A DNA stretch of 64,000 nt, from positions 277,501-341,500 of the forward strand of contig CM069600.1 in NCBI GenBank assembly GCA_035771175.1, in the 5' to 3' direction. The notes beneath the pieces are model-generated. The model searched no databases. It was not told the origin of the DNA and saw nothing but the letters and a program-made list of their open reading frames with translations. Shown one piece after another: positions 9,781 through 21,613 of this stretch. The stretch is from Paratinospora sagittata (taxonomy: Eukaryota; Streptophyta; Magnoliopsida; Ranunculales; Menispermaceae). The first letter of the stretch is position 1, and every line of letters begins with the position of its first letter. A program made the translations under genes and the position numbers.

Positions 9781-11584
9781 TTTAAGTATTAAGTTATTAA
9801 CATATTACTTTCTAAAGTGCCTTTTGTCAAAAAAAAATAAAAATAAAATTATTATACATTATATTAATATATATATATATATATATATCTAAATGCCAAA
9901 ATAATAATAATAATAATAATAAATGAAATGAACCAAGAAAATTTAATTTTATTCTGTCAGTTAAAGCACATGCTACCCCACTCTTTATTTAATTTTCTTT
10001 CTTTTTTAATAAAATAAAAGAAAGGGAAAATAATTAAGTAGACAAAAAGAAAGAAGGGCACATGGTCTTTGTGAAGATGAAGTGAGTGGGTATGTAATGA
10101 GTGGGGGGTTGGGGAAGGCAGTCAATGTTGCAGTGCTGCTATTTTTAAGCAACCTTTTTATCACAACCCCACAACCACCCACACAACACACTTTTGTTTC
10201 AGCTTTAGTTGGGTTCCCAATTATTATTGATGTAATATCATATATGTAGTTCTTTGATGCTTGGTTTATTTTAAATTTTTAAATAATAAACATGATTGTT
10301 AGTTCAAAAACAGATAAAACATTGTTAGATCCATAAGCCATGATCCAAAATATAAATGGCAAGTTACTATAGTAACTATTGACCTGTCTAGCTCTGACTT
10401 AAAAATCCAAAGGTATTAAGCTGATACAACAACACTAATGTTAATGACTCGAGTCCCAGAGTCACCTACCTATTTAGGTCAGTGAAGTTGACGCACACTC
10501 GTATTTTGTTGTTATTATTAATATTGGCCACCATTTTAGATACTAAACTTTCACAATGAAACCAACATCCAACAATTTTTTGCACGTCAGTCTTTAATAA
10601 GGTTGTTGCCATTCAAGAGGAATTGTCCCTTAGGCAAGCCCTACTTCTTGCATTGAAGTCGATGCACCACAATGTTATCCATCCGAACCAACGCAACCCA
10701 TTACAACTCTTTAGCATCCACATTCAGTCTAGTGCATGCCAATTATGCTCCTGGGCATGTCTTCAAAAGACCACATGAAGACATCACGATTTTCATTAAG
10801 AAATGTTGCCTTGGGGGAGTAAGAAGGACGATAGAAGAGAAGGACAAAATCCCTCTCCTAGCCCGCCATTACCGTAAATTGTCAATAAGTTACTCTTTCT
10901 GACTGAAGCATCACTAATGATCTTCATTGTATTTGTTAATGTATCTTAGTTTTTTTTTTTTGCTATTTTATATCCAATTGAGGCAAAAGGCCCTAATTTC
11001 AGAAACCTGGAGTCAAGAAAATGAGGTATGGCATCAAGTCTCAGCATAACTCTCTTTGAAAAAGGTACAGCCACTGCTACCTACTCGCTTATTTGCTGCA
11101 CCAAGTTCCATATGCCCAATAAGCAAACAATCAAGTGTTACACAAGCACAAGCAAATATTAGGTTGACAAGAATTAAGCTCCAATTCTATGCAATTCACA
11201 ATGTTTCATTGCATTCATCGTTAACTACACTACAAATGCTGAACCTGTAAGATACTAGGTTAAGTGATGGGTCAAGTGTGCAAGTTACAATTTGCATCAG
11301 GAAGAGAATGGATAAGCTAGATAGAATTCAACCATATACAAAGCTATCATGAGAGAATGGATCAATAACAACAAAAATTATGAGATTGACTGGCAAGTAA
11401 ATATCATGAGACCAAACAAGAAGAATGCTTTATCAAATCTTAAAAATCCATCCATGCTTGTAAGTTTTCCTTTCTGCAGGTTTAATGTGATGGTTTGATG
11501 ATCAATTGGGAGGAAAGAAAGAGTTAAGAGAACATGCACAAAAGAAGTCATTTCACAAGTTATTCAATAGAGAGAATCACCCAT

Positions 11585-11935
11585 CAACATAAACTCAACT
11601 CCACTCAACTAAGTCACTCTTCCTAATTGGCTATAGCCTATATTAAAATACTTCCTCCACTTTGTTCTATCAAGGTTAAATCAACATTTAAGTTACAAGT
11701 AATTAAATCTTTTATAATTAACTTTGTCATTACCACAGTTATATCTTTCATTTTCCAATTATTTTAGGTCTTCCTAAACCTTTATCATTATCGTAGATTA
11801 TTAATAAGTCACTCTTCCTAATCGGCTCATCCAAAAGTCTCATTGCATGTGCTTAAACTACCTTAATTGATTTTTTTTTTCTTTCTCAGTTTATCTCTAA
11901 TTGGGGACACTCCTACCACTCATCAACATAAAAAA
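11585..11935 (-). mobile_element. RTE-clade LINE 3'-end fragment
   Basis: The plus strand carries landmarks of the antisense of RTE reverse-transcriptase C termini: CAACTCAACTAAG..., TATTTTAGGTCTTCCT... and AAGTCACTCTTCCTAAT.... Related copies lie at 15130-15390, 46585-46912 and 63765-63945. The fragment is degenerate and non-coding. Family assignment rests on recalled RTE consensus features. Confidence 0.55.
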
Positions 11936-11937
11936 TA

Positions 11938-11941
<4 letters not shown>

Positions 11942-12029
<88 letters not shown>
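11942..12029. repeat. Compound microsatellite (AT)n(GA)n
   Basis: An AT run (11942-11990) passes directly into a GA run (11991-12029), about 250 bp beyond the WRNIP1 stop codon. Confidence 0.95.
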
Positions 12030-12031
<2 letters not shown>

Positions 12032-12274
12032 TAGTTAGAATTGATAATTACTTGATTCAAAATCTGCTTTTTTTAACCGTGCATTCAAGAAAAGAAAAAT
12101 GGTATAATGAAACACATAGACCAAAAGGGCTTCTTCTACTTTCAAAACTTTACAGGGTTCCAAAAAAGTACAGATATGCATATATACATATAGCAAAAAA
12201 GAAAACAATTATACAATGCAACCTCAAAGATAGATTTCTTACAGCGTTGGATACACCATATTCATCATCAGCTG

Positions 12275-13945
12275 CTAGCTAGTTGGCCAGTCAAGAAACC
12301 TATACCCCTGAAGGGAAGGCGGCAGATAACTCTGCGAAGAAGATGGATTGTCGGGAGGATAAATATAGCACTTTCCATATCCAATATCCTTCATTAACTT
12401 CGTCGGGGCATTTCTCAAATGCAAAGGTACTCCCTCATTTTGCCCCACAGAGTCCTTCACCACCTTCTGTGCCGCCTCTATCGCCCGATAAACAGAAACC
12501 GATTTAGGAGCCAAAGCCAAGTAAGCAACACATTGCGCCAAATTCACATTACACTCGGGCATGCCTATGAAATGGCAAGCTTGGTAGCAAGCCACAGCTT
12601 GAGCCAATGCATTCGGATCGGCCAATCCTACATCTTCACTTGCAAACCTAATGAGCCGTCGAGCAATGTAAAGAGGCTCTTCGCCTCCTTCCAACATTCT
12701 CGCTAGCCAATAAATTGCCGCATTAGCATCACTTCCCCTCATTGATTTATGCAGTGCACTAATGAGATTATAGTGTTCTTCACCATCTCGATCATAAGCT
12801 AGATGCTTACATTGTAGAGCTTCCTTAGCATCTTCAAGAGTTACAACTAATACAATTGAACTAACCCTTTTCCCTCCATTGCTTTCAAGATCATTACTTT
12901 CATCAACTGGTTCATTATGAGAAACCACCACATTGACTTGTTCTTGCGAGGAGTTAGGTCTTTCATTGTAAACGCGTTTTCTAGCAAAATCCGTAGTTGC
13001 GGCAATCTCCAAAGCATTCAAAGCAACCCTAGCATCCCCATCGCAATTCAATGAAAGAAAATCAAAGGCTTCATCTTCCACAACTACGTTAATCCCACCA
13101 ACACTTCTCTCCAACCCCCTTTCCGAATCATTGACCGCCCGCTTCAAAACCGCCAAAATCGAGTCCGGTCGCAACGGATTCAACTTCAAAACCCGACACC
13201 GCGACAACAACGGCGTGATCAAATGAAACGAAGGGTTTTCAGTGGTGGCACCAACGAAAACCACACTTCCATCTTCAATCACCGGCAAGAACGAGTCTTG
13301 CTGAGATTTATTAAACCTATGAACCTCATCCACAAAAAGAACAGTCCTTTTGTTCATTTTCTTCATTCTCCTAGCTTCCTCAACCGAATCCCTAACGTCC
13401 TTAACTCCGGAATTAACGGCCGATAAACAAACGAAACGGTACGAATTAGAAGCGGAATTGGAAATAGCCCTAGCGATGGAAGTCTTACCGGCGCCGGGGG
13501 GACCCCAGAGGAGAATCGACGGTAACCGGTCGGAGTCCAAGGATGAACGGAGAAGCGAGTTGGCACCCAGAAGGTGATCTTGTCCGACGACGTCGTCGAT
13601 CTTCCGGGGACGCATTCGCTCGGAAAGTGGCTCGTGGGGAGGGTTTTCAAGCGAAGAAGGTGAGATTTTAAATCGCTTGGGCGCCGGCGCAGTTTGGTCG
13701 GAGATGGGAAGAGATTGGAAGAAGCGATGGAGTCTGGGTTGGAACGGAGGAGGATTAGGAGGAGAAGAAGAAGAAGAAATGAAATTAGGGTTAGTGTTAG
13801 GGTTAGGGTTAGGGTGGGATTGATTGGAGAGAAGCCATTCGGTGGCTCTGAGAAGGGAATTGCCCCCGGTGGCATCTAGGGCACGAGAGGCTTCGGCGTG
13901 AGAGAAACCCATGTTTAACAGTTGCTCCTTCATTTCCAAATCCAT
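12275..13945 (-). CDS. WRNIP1/MgsA-type AAA+ ATPase
   Basis: This intronless gene encodes 556 residues of the Mgs1/RarA/WRNIP1 clamp-loader-like family, nuclear factors that act at stalled replication forks and in DNA-damage tolerance. A UBA-like ubiquitin-binding domain occupies residues 1-42. A low-complexity linker follows, then the AAA+ core: Walker A GPPGAGKT at 148-155, Walker B VLFVDEVH at about 202-209 with FNKSQQDSF after it, and sensor 1 GATTENPSF. The C-terminal clamp-type domain carries SLRGSD-like MRGSDANAAIYWLARML and ASEDVGLADP, family hallmarks. Length fits plant homologues such as Arabidopsis At1g24290. The ATG at 13945 begins the UBA domain directly. The linker Asn-Pro repeat is encoded by telomere-like repeats. 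Confidence 0.95.
   Translation of the reverse strand: MDLEMKEQLLNMGFSHAEASRALDATGGNSLLRATEWLLSNQSHPNPNPNTNPNFISSSSSPPNPPPFQPRLHRFFQSLPISDQTAPAPKRFKISPSSLENPPHEPLSERMRPRKIDDVVGQDHLLGANSLLRSSLDSDRLPSILLWGPPGAGKTSIARAISNSASNSYRFVCLSAVNSGVKDVRDSVEEARRMKKMNKRTVLFVDEVHRFNKSQQDSFLPVIEDGSVVFVGATTENPSFHLITPLLSRCRVLKLNPLRPDSILAVLKRAVNDSERGLERSVGGINVVVEDEAFDFLSLNCDGDARVALNALEIAATTDFARKRVYNERPNSSQEQVNVVVSHNEPVDESNDLESNGGKRVSSIVLVVTLEDAKEALQCKHLAYDRDGEEHYNLISALHKSMRGSDANAAIYWLARMLEGGEEPLYIARRLIRFASEDVGLADPNALAQAVACYQACHFIGMPECNVNLAQCVAYLALAPKSVSVYRAIEAAQKVVKDSVGQNEGVPLHLRNAPTKLMKDIGYGKCYIYPPDNPSSSQSYLPPSLQGYRFLDWPTS
13793..13817. repeat. Interstitial telomere-like TTAGGG repeats inside WRNIP1
   Basis: The plus strand contains one TTAGGG, a TTAGTG variant and further TTAGGG units in succession. 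On the coding strand this reads as the Pro-Asn linker (NPNPNTNPN) after the UBA domain. The plant telomere unit is usually TTTAGGG; the six-base version preserves the reading frame. Confidence 0.8.
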
Positions 13946-15129
13946 TACTACTACTACTACTACTCTTCATTCACCTGCTTTGCTTCTTTTCTTCTTCTTT
14001 TCTTCTCTGCCATTTTCAGTCAGGTGCTGCCGTGAGTGACCATTTTTTGTGCAGTGGTTAAGAAGGCTAATTTATATTATTAGAAATGTCAAAGAGTTTT
14101 TTTTTTTTTTTTTATCAATTTTTTTATATTCGGGAGTTGTCATCTTTTCTTTACTTTTCAATTTCAAATATAATATAAACGTTTAGACTGACCCACCCAA
14201 CAGAGGCTAATAAAATTGGTTAAGGGTTTCTTATAATTGTTTGGGTAGATATAAAAAAAAAATTTTGTCAAATACTCGACATTTTTATCTTTTTTGGTTA
14301 TGGGGATAATTGGCCAAAGACAATACCAAAAATACACTAGATTCCACCATAACTCTATAGTTAAGCGTGTTTGGACGAACATGAGATTGATTATTAGTAA
14401 GATATTTAGTTAAATAACTTTACTTCTTTAAATTTAGCATAAAGAGATTTTTGCGTTAGAATTTTTTTTTTTCTTACCACAAGAAAAATTATGGTAAGAA
14501 AAAAAAGGGGTAGAGAAAAAAAAAATTAATCTTTTTTTCAACTCTTTTGCCCATCAAATACTAAAAAATAGAGTTTTTTCAAGAAATTTATTATTTTTTT
14601 AAAAAAAATTATTTTCTCAACTACCATACACACTTAAGTGTGAAATTACGAATAATATTTATTTGAATTAGCAATGTGATTACCATAACTGTAGTAACTT
14701 TAAAAAATAGATTATAATTTAACTCTTTCTTGTTATGTTCATTTTCTACTTGAATTATTTTCTTGACTTGTTGAGGGTTTTTATTTTTAAATGGAGCAAA
14801 GATATTTGAAATTGTTTCACTAGTACCCTCTAGTTGTGCTCAAACGGATCACTTAATTTCTTCAACAATGAAAATTTATTAAATTTTGTGAAATTTTTAC
14901 ACTTTTGAATTATCTACAGGTTATTAATTACATGATTAGATAAGATTGGATTTGATAAAATTCGCCAAAAATTCGGCGAATTTTATTATTTTTTTCATAC
15001 CTTACTCCTTCTGTGTTTTACCAAAAAAAAAAACAAATAAATAAATAAATAAATAATAACTTACGCAAAAACAGCAGGTTTGACCAGAACAAGTAGACGA
15101 CTCGGTTGAGTCGATCACAATTAACAACT

Positions 15130-15390
15130 TCGCTTCTTTGGTAATAATCTACAATTCGACTCAATTCAACTAAGCATTTTTTTTTATTATTAACACGAGG
15201 TCAGGTACATAAATTCGCTTCTTTCACTCTACTTAATCGAAGGCTAAGTGATAAGTCTTAACTAGTAATAGCAATGTTAGTTTAGGTATTTCTCTACTTC
15301 TATCATTTTCATACAAATTAGTAAAAAGTCAGTCTTCTTAATCAGAGCATCTAAAAGACTTTATCAAACATGTTCATCTCTATTAAAGGT
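15130..15390 (-). mobile_element. RTE-clade LINE 3'-end fragment, degenerate
   Basis: It contains antisense landmarks shared with the other RTE tails here (CAATTCAACTAAGC, then AAAAGTCAGTCTTCTTAATC), badly eroded. Confidence 0.4.
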
Positions 15391-15765
15391 GTCATTAGTT
15401 CGTTTTAATTGATTTAGTGCTCAAACCAAAATCAAAACCAAAACCAAATCAAATATTTCAACAAAATCGAACAGACTCGGTTTGGTTTGATGTGGTTTGA
15501 ATTAATCCGTTGAAAACATTAATAAAAATATATAATTTTACCATCAAGAACTATACTTGTAATTATGTAACAAGTACGCATTACAATATATTAACATAAA
15601 TTATGATTTAACCTTGATCCATTTGATTCGGGTTAGTATGATTTTCAAATTCTCGACCTACAATTCGAATTAATCATGTTAAAAATCGAATTAAACAAAA
15701 CTAAACGCATCGATTCAATTCAGTTTCATGATTTTGGCCAAACCATTAACATTCCTAATATTTAT
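15384..15765. mobile_element. Degenerate hAT-type MITE rich in GGTTTGGTTT motifs
   Basis: The left end AAAGGTGTCATTAGTTCG and right end CCATTAACATTCCTAAT are imperfect complements and resemble the ends of the better-preserved element at 30374-30869. The interior carries the same AACCAAA / GGTTTGGTTT signature. Confidence 0.45.
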
Positions 15766-15874
15766 TTTCTCTTTCAATAGTTTACAATGATTTGTTATAT
15801 TTTATTTTTAACAATAATAATAATAATGATCATAAAATGCTCAAAAAACCCTAAACATTTCAGAACTGCAAAAC

Positions 15875-16648
15875 ATGAAAAAGAAGCTTCTTCACCTGAT
15901 CCTGCGCTCTCCTTCCCCACTTTCTTCCCTCTCAAACCCTAATTTTCTTCTCATCAAACACATTTCTTCTTCTTCTTCTTCTTCTTCTTCTTCTTCTTCT
16001 TCTTCTTTAACAAAACCTACCCATCAACAAGAAGATGAAGAAGAACAAGAACAAGAACTGATAAAAAAAGCCAATCTCCTCATCCCTCGTCTCTGCGAAT
16101 CAAACCATCTCAAGGAAGCAATTCGCCTGATCGACGCAGTTCTTCTCACAAACCCACCTCTAAACTCTCTATCCCTCTCCATTCTCATTGATCGAATCAC
16201 AAACCAACCCGACATGACCGAATCAATGGCTCTTCTCAACAGTCTCAAACACAATCCCACCGCTCATCCCTTTCTCCCCCAAATCTCGAGATCCCTCATC
16301 GATTCTTACTTCAAGAAGCGGAAAATCAAGGAACCTATGAAGGTTTTCAACTGGATTTTGAAGACCCAGATCGTCGTTTCTGCTAAGGATGTGAAGATTT
16401 GTTATGAATTGGTGATTAGAGAGCTGTGTAGGAATTTTAGGGTTTTGGAAGGGTTGAGGGTTTTGAAGATGATGCTGATGGTGGAAATGGTGCCTGGGAG
16501 TGAAATTAGAACATTGGTTTTTAGGGGTTTGTTGAGGGAAGCGAGGATTGATGAAGCTCAAGAGATCAACAAGGTTCTGAATTGTGAAGAGGGTTTTCAG
16601 AAAATGGTGGAATTGATGGATCAAATTCTTGAAAATTGGAAAGAGTAG
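15875..16648 (+). CDS. Short PPR-like organellar protein
   Basis: A single-exon frame of 257 residues. The N terminus is basic and Ser-rich without early acidic residues (MKKKLLHLILRSPSPLSSLS), like a mitochondrial targeting peptide; a run of 14 Ser encoded by a TTC/TCT repeat follows. The remainder is helical with PPR-type spacing (LCESNHLKEAIRLIDAVL, then SLIDSYFKKRKIKEPMKVF, YELVIRELCRNFRVLEGLRV and RTLVFRGLLREARIDEAQEI), suggesting four to five degenerate repeats. PPR proteins bind organellar RNA in editing, splicing or stability. The telobox-like AACCCTAAA before the ATG is common in organelle-expression genes. The exact orthologue and RNA target are not recognised. Confidence 0.75.
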   Translation: MKKKLLHLILRSPSPLSSLSNPNFLLIKHISSSSSSSSSSSSSSLTKPTHQQEDEEEQEQELIKKANLLIPRLCESNHLKEAIRLIDAVLLTNPPLNSLSLSILIDRITNQPDMTESMALLNSLKHNPTAHPFLPQISRSLIDSYFKKRKIKEPMKVFNWILKTQIVVSAKDVKICYELVIRELCRNFRVLEGLRVLKMMLMVEMVPGSEIRTLVFRGLLREARIDEAQEINKVLNCEEGFQKMVELMDQILENWKE

Positions 16649-16991
16649 TGAAGTGAGGTGGCTTACCTTTGCCCACGGCGAACCACTTGTGTTGTACCAA
16701 TAGTTGGCTCACAGGCTGAGTCCTCCCTAGGTCATCTTTTGTAAAAGTTTTAGAGCTCGATTCTTAAAGACGCCCTCTCGACAGAAGAGGTCTCTTTCTA
16801 GAACAAAGACTAGTGCCGTATTCTAATGGTGTAGGATACCTTGTGTGCCCCCTCGATAGGAGAGGTCTTTGTCATCTCGAACAAAAAATACCTTAAAAAA
16901 TTGTCTCTCTTGTTTTGAACAAAGACTAGTCTCATTTTTTAATGGTGTAAGATATCTCGGGTGGTAACTCAAATAAAATAAAATAAAATAA

Positions 16992-17490
16992 GCACTTGTG
17001 TTATATGTATGTTGTCGACGCTAGTTGTATGCTACTATATCCTTTTAGTAGTACTCGTTTTAAGTAAAATGATATTTGTAGTTTTAGTGCAGAATGCTTG
17101 TGCACTATTAAGTGGGATGTCATTGTGTCAATTTGGTGAAAAAAAAAAATAACATGAAGTAATTGTGTTATGTTTGTGTTGTGGATGCTTGTGTATATTA
17201 TTTAGTAGAATGCTACCATATTTTTTTTAGTAGTACTCATTTTAAATAGAATAGTATTTATGGTTCTAGTACAGAATGCATACGGCTGTCATCGTATTTA
17301 TTTAGTAAAAAATATTATGGTAAGGCATTTGTGTTATATTTGTGTTGTGGTCGCTTATGTACATTATTAAGTGAGGTGTTCTCATATTATTTTAGTACTA
17401 CTCATTCGAAGTAGGCTCATATGTTATTAAGTGGGATGTAATTGTATTTTTTTAATGAAAACCATTATCAAGTCATGTCAGGAAACCCTT
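16992..17490. repeat. Tandem array of three ~166-bp units
   Basis: A unit opening with GCACTTGTGTTATATGTATG recurs in diverged form at 16992, 17159 and 17325, spacing 167 and 166 bp. Each copy then has TTAGTAGTACTC(A/G)TT and a later ATTAAGTG block. It lies about 340 bp beyond the PPR stop codon. Confidence 0.75.
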
Positions 17491-19170
17491 AGGTTTGATG
17501 CTTATTCTAATTGTAAAAATAGAATGTAATGTATGAGAATTAAGAACAAATTTATAAAATTTGTGATGGTTTTTATAGTGCTAGATCAAGAAAATGAAAG
17601 AAGCTGAGGAAATGCTTGTTGAGGTTAGAGGCTAGATTAGAGATTTAAAGTTACTGGTTACATAATTGATTGGTGAATTAATTTACTAATTGGTCAGTTA
17701 ATTACATATTGGTCATACAAATAAATCGATTTCGTAATTGAGTCAATTTGTTATTAAGTGACTAAGAAATTGTTTAAAAAAAAAATAAAAAAGGACAAAT
17801 ACGTATAAATCATCCAATGTGGAAATTAAGCATCTTCAAGTAAAATCATCAAAGCCCATCTCCTATGGCTACAACCTTGATCACTTGAAGCTCATGGGCA
17901 ATCATCATCATTTGGGCTTGAGACAATTTAGGCACTAGCCTAGTTAATAATTGTCTTGACTCTTGATCCTGCTTAGACAACTTAACAAGAGTTGAAGACT
18001 AGGAGTTTATATATATAACAAAACTTTAGGTCTTCACTTAAGGGCTTAGCCCCATTAATAATTACAATACAAATAGAGTTTGAATGTATTGAACGTTTGT
18101 CAGAATATCATATATATTTGTGTATAGCGTATGTGGTATTTTGAAAGTCGCGACAATGTTAAAAATTTATATTGAATAGAATATTATGAAAGAAAAGTAT
18201 GAAGTTAGCTAGCTAGCCGCATTTAAAATAAAAATAAGTATAACAAGCAAGCAAGCAAAGATTTCAAAAGAAACTATTTCAACTTGTTGCCTAAGTGTGT
18301 GTATGTGTGTGTGTGTGTGGTGACGCAAAAGTGTTTAGCACTAATAGTGATGGCTACAAGAGTGCAAATGAGAGGAATTGGTGCTTAATGAATCAAAAGA
18401 GAACAATTAAAGGGTGAGAAACAAATATATATATATATATATAGATTGTTAAAAGACTAGTTGATAAGAATCATTTGATGACAAAAAGATCAAGATGAGT
18501 TTCCTAATACAAATTGAATTATAAACATAACAACAACAAAAGATTCGAGTTGTCGACGAAAATACTTGGAGAAAATAACCCGTTAATGATGATGTTGAAT
18601 ACGACTCTTTCTAATTATGCAAAAGTTAATGTGCTAATAACTAAGGTTGAATAAAAACATTCCTTCCTCTCCTGATTGCATGTTTTAGATTATGTTTAAG
18701 GAAGGAATAATATTGTATTAAATGTCTTAAAATTCTTCTTGATTCCCATCTTTGTCTTCATATTTTTCTAATGCCAAAGATAGATAGATAGATACCTCTC
18801 TTTTATATCTTAATTACAAGTACTTGCTTGTAACTTTGATGTCTCTTTCAGAAATTTTTTAAGGTATATATATATAATAATAAGATGGAATTGATACTTA
18901 AATTCTCCATGCTTTTTATATAATTTTGAATGAGAATTTGGGTTTGGTGAGAATCTTAATTAGTTGTCTCTAATTAAGTAAGTATACTTAATTCTCTCTT
19001 TTAAATTTGAACATATTCCACCACCTAAATTTGAAAGATTGCTTTTCCAAGTTACTTGTACCAGAGAGGTATGAGTTTTTGAAACCGACACGCCGTCCCT
19101 CAACTTATATCTTATTTTGCAACCAACCCGACTACCCAACTTCAGGTAATAAAAAGTGTTATTCTGTCAA

Positions 19171-19455
19171 CGCGGCATTGGTTTAGTGGTTCAAGGCTAG
19201 GGCGCTAGGGACTTAGAGGTTGGTAGTTCGAATCTGGATACAAAGTGACACGAAGGAGTTTCATAATTTCAACTTTATCACCCTTGGTAAATCTTTCACT
19301 GGCACCGGGTTGGTGTGAGGACTAGACGGGTCGTAGAGAGGGAGCAGCTCGGTCTTCAACCTATCCATCATGTATTTGAACATTCCACGAGTTAAGACGG
19401 GTTGGGTCCCCAACTGGTTAGAGGGGTCCTTGGAATTGGAATAACATTTTCCTTT
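19171..19455 (+). mobile_element. tRNA-derived SINE-like element
   Basis: An A-box TGGTTTAGTGG (19179-19189) and a B-box GTTCGAATC (19226-19234) are spaced like an internal Pol III promoter. The body continues to about 19455, but the 3' end and target duplication are unclear. It is not a functional tRNA because the 3' half does not pair. Confidence 0.6.
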
Positions 19456-19889
19456 TTAGTGAAATTAGTTTGACAAATTTAATATCAACAAGATACCAAA
19501 AACGATTGAAAGAAAAAAGTGTAGAGAATAAACACAAAATTAATAAATTAGCTTAATAAAGAAGCATTCCAAATGAATATTATTGGTGTTTTGAGTTGTG
19601 ATGATAGCATGGCTTAGTTAATTGTGAGTTGGAAGGGGAATTGGAATACTTTGTTGTGATTCTCACGAGAAAAATTACAAAAGCTTGGTACATTGTAAAA
19701 GGTTTCTAAGCTCCTTGAACCGCTGCCCAACCAAATTCTTTATTATGTATATAATATAATTAACTTGTCTTAATTAATATATTGTGATTTTGTTATTGAA
19801 GAGATTCTATCAAAAGTAACCTAAAACTTTTGACAAATTCGCCTAAGTAAATTTATCTGGCAATTACGCAAAACTATTGACTGATCACG

Positions 19890-20101
19890 AAAGAGGCGTT
19901 GGTCGTGTGGTTTGGTAAAGGAATAAGTAACTGTGAGGTTAAGACTCCATCCACTTGTGCCCCCTCCAAGATATGAGTCCGAAGAATTTTTCTTAAGATT
20001 TCAAGGAGTGCTCCTTTACGGAGTAGGGGCTTGCACTACTTAAGATTAATCAGGTGCACGTAAGCTAGCCCAGATACTCAGATTTCAATTAAAAAAAAAA
20101 A
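19890..20101 (+). mobile_element. SINE, same family as 21367-21600
   Basis: It carries an A-box-like TTGGTCGTGTGGTTTGG (from 19899), a B-box-like GGTTAAGACTCC (about 19937), a GTCCACTTGT-type block and a terminal A run (20089-20101). It aligns throughout with the copy near 21.4 kb. Confidence 0.65.
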
Positions 20102-20847
20102 CCATTGGTGGATTCTAGTTGGACATGGAATATGTGGAGTTGCATCAACAATTAATCTTGATGCCAACTATTAAGCATCTTTGCTATTATACCTTCATTT
20201 GGCTATAAAACTTAATTGATTAATTACAACATAATATTCAAGAACTATCATTGTAAAAAAGCTATTTTTCAATTGTTAATTTGACAAGTATTGTGTAAGT
20301 TATGAAGTTTATGGATTTATGCCTAACTTTTTCAATTTATAACTATTTCAAAAAAAAAAAAAAAAAAAAGCTAGATAAAGTCATTTTGAATTTTTTTTTA
20401 TTTAACCTAATATAAGCACTACTTTTATACAACTATTATCAAGGGTTCTAAAATTAATTTGTATAGGATTCACCTCAGTCAACATAAAATGTTCTAGCAA
20501 ATATTAGCTAGCTCTAATAGTGTGTATTTGAATTCTTTCAATTGAAGTTAGGACTTCGATTCTTTTCCTTTACAAATAAGTGAGAGTTTTTCTTTTTTTA
20601 ATAAAAATAGGAAAAGAACCGTGATAGTTGGTTTGCAAATGGGAATTCCTCAAGCCTCTCACCGTTGTGCTCGTCTTATTGCCCTTACTGAAGGATCTTG
20701 GCTTCTTTTGACTCCGGTACTAACATTTTTTGACCTTGTATCAGCATTTAAAAAAAAAACATATTTAATGTTTTAGAACTATCAATATTAACGTTTTGAT
20801 ATAAGATATACATGTTTGAGATCATTCTTTTATATACGTGTCTTCAT

Positions 20848-20896
<49 letters not shown>

Positions 20897-21169
20897 TCTA
20901 TTCCATTAATTTTACAACTAAGTAATCGTGATATCGATGTGGTCAGCTATCAACAGCAAAGTTCTTTACGTCAACTTCTATTGCGAATATATCCAGTTTC
21001 ATTAGAGGGGAAAGAAAAAGGAAAATTACATGCATGTATATGTGTCGATATATAGAAACTAAGGAACAAAGAACAACTAAGAAAAAGATTCGGAACATAA
21101 AAAGGGGAAAGATTTGATGGAGAAAGCAAGTGATGAGTATGAAACTATAAATAGCTATCTAATGTGGCG

Positions 21170-21332
21170 CAGCACAGATGGTCAGAAGTCTGTGCTAAAA
21201 GTAGTTAAGAGGTGAAAGTCTCAAGATTAAAATTTACGTCCACTTGAAAAAAGTTGTCCAATATCCCTGTAATGCTTGAACATAGATTAGTCTCGTCCGA
21301 AGGACGAAAACACCACATGGGAAACCAAAAAA
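21170..21332 (+). mobile_element. Possible degenerate SINE
   Basis: The right part (GATTAGTCTCGTCCGAAGGACG, then an A-rich end near 21332) resembles the 3' part of the 6.1-kb SINE. The left part has only a weak Pol III box (GTTAAGAGGTGAAAGTCTC). Confidence 0.35.
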
Positions 21333-21354
21333 ATAAAGTATATATAGCTAACTA

Positions 21355-21613
21355 GTCCAAACCAACTAAAGAGGTATTGGTCAAGTAGTTGGGTAGAGGG
21401 ACAAGTTATTGAGAGGTCACAAGTTTTATCATCGTCCACTTGTTCTCCTTTCAAGGTATATACGAACCCAAACGAAAATTTTCTCTGGGATCTTAGGATG
21501 TCCCCTTTATGGGCTAGAAACTTGTACCACCTTGAAATTAGTCGAATGCGCGCAAGTTAGGCTCGGACACCCAGATCTTAAAAAAAAAAAAAAAAAAATT
21601 GGTCCAAACCAAC
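21355..21613 (+). mobile_element. SINE with 12-bp target site duplication
   Basis: GTCCAAACCAAC occurs at 21355-21366 and 21602-21613. The element between begins TAAAGAGGTATTGGTC, has an A-box-like TTGGTCAAGTAGTTGGG and ends in about 19 A residues. It is the same family as the 19890 copy. Confidence 0.8.

Larger units (their letters stand above)
9388..12274. other. Gene-free intergenic region between the LINE and WRNIP1
   Basis: No coding region can be supported here. The stretch holds a SINE-like fragment (9610-9780), several (TA)n runs (for example 9869-9890), an ATA repeat near 9901-9922, an RTE-type LINE tail (11585-11935) and a compound (AT)n(GA)n microsatellite (11942-12029). Open frames of up to 76 codons around 10.7-11.2 kb show no family resemblance. 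Confidence 0.6.
13946..15874. other. Intergenic region between WRNIP1 and the PPR-like gene
   Basis: This holds the WRNIP1 leader (with a TAC/ACT triplet run at about 13947-13964) and then AT-rich DNA without a supportable gene. The recognisable pieces are an RTE-type LINE tail (15130-15390), a degenerate GGTTTGGTTT-type MITE (15384-15765), and a telobox-like AACCCTAAA just upstream of the PPR start. Confidence 0.55.

Noticed and set aside
10672..11250. Two open frames of 76 and 64 codons
   Set aside because: No motif, no splice context, and AT-rich intergenic composition.
12283..13879. Several open frames overlapping WRNIP1 on both strands
   Set aside because: They are shadows of the 556-codon AAA+ frame, which carries all the conserved motifs.
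19171..19240. Possible tRNA gene
   Set aside because: Only Pol III A and B boxes are present; acceptor and anticodon stems do not form, so it is a SINE head. The same holds for the other SINEs.
20611..20745. Coding-like scrap (GLQMGIPQASHRCARL...)
   Set aside because: The frame is open and codon-like for about 40 codons, but I recognise no family and see no neighbouring exon.
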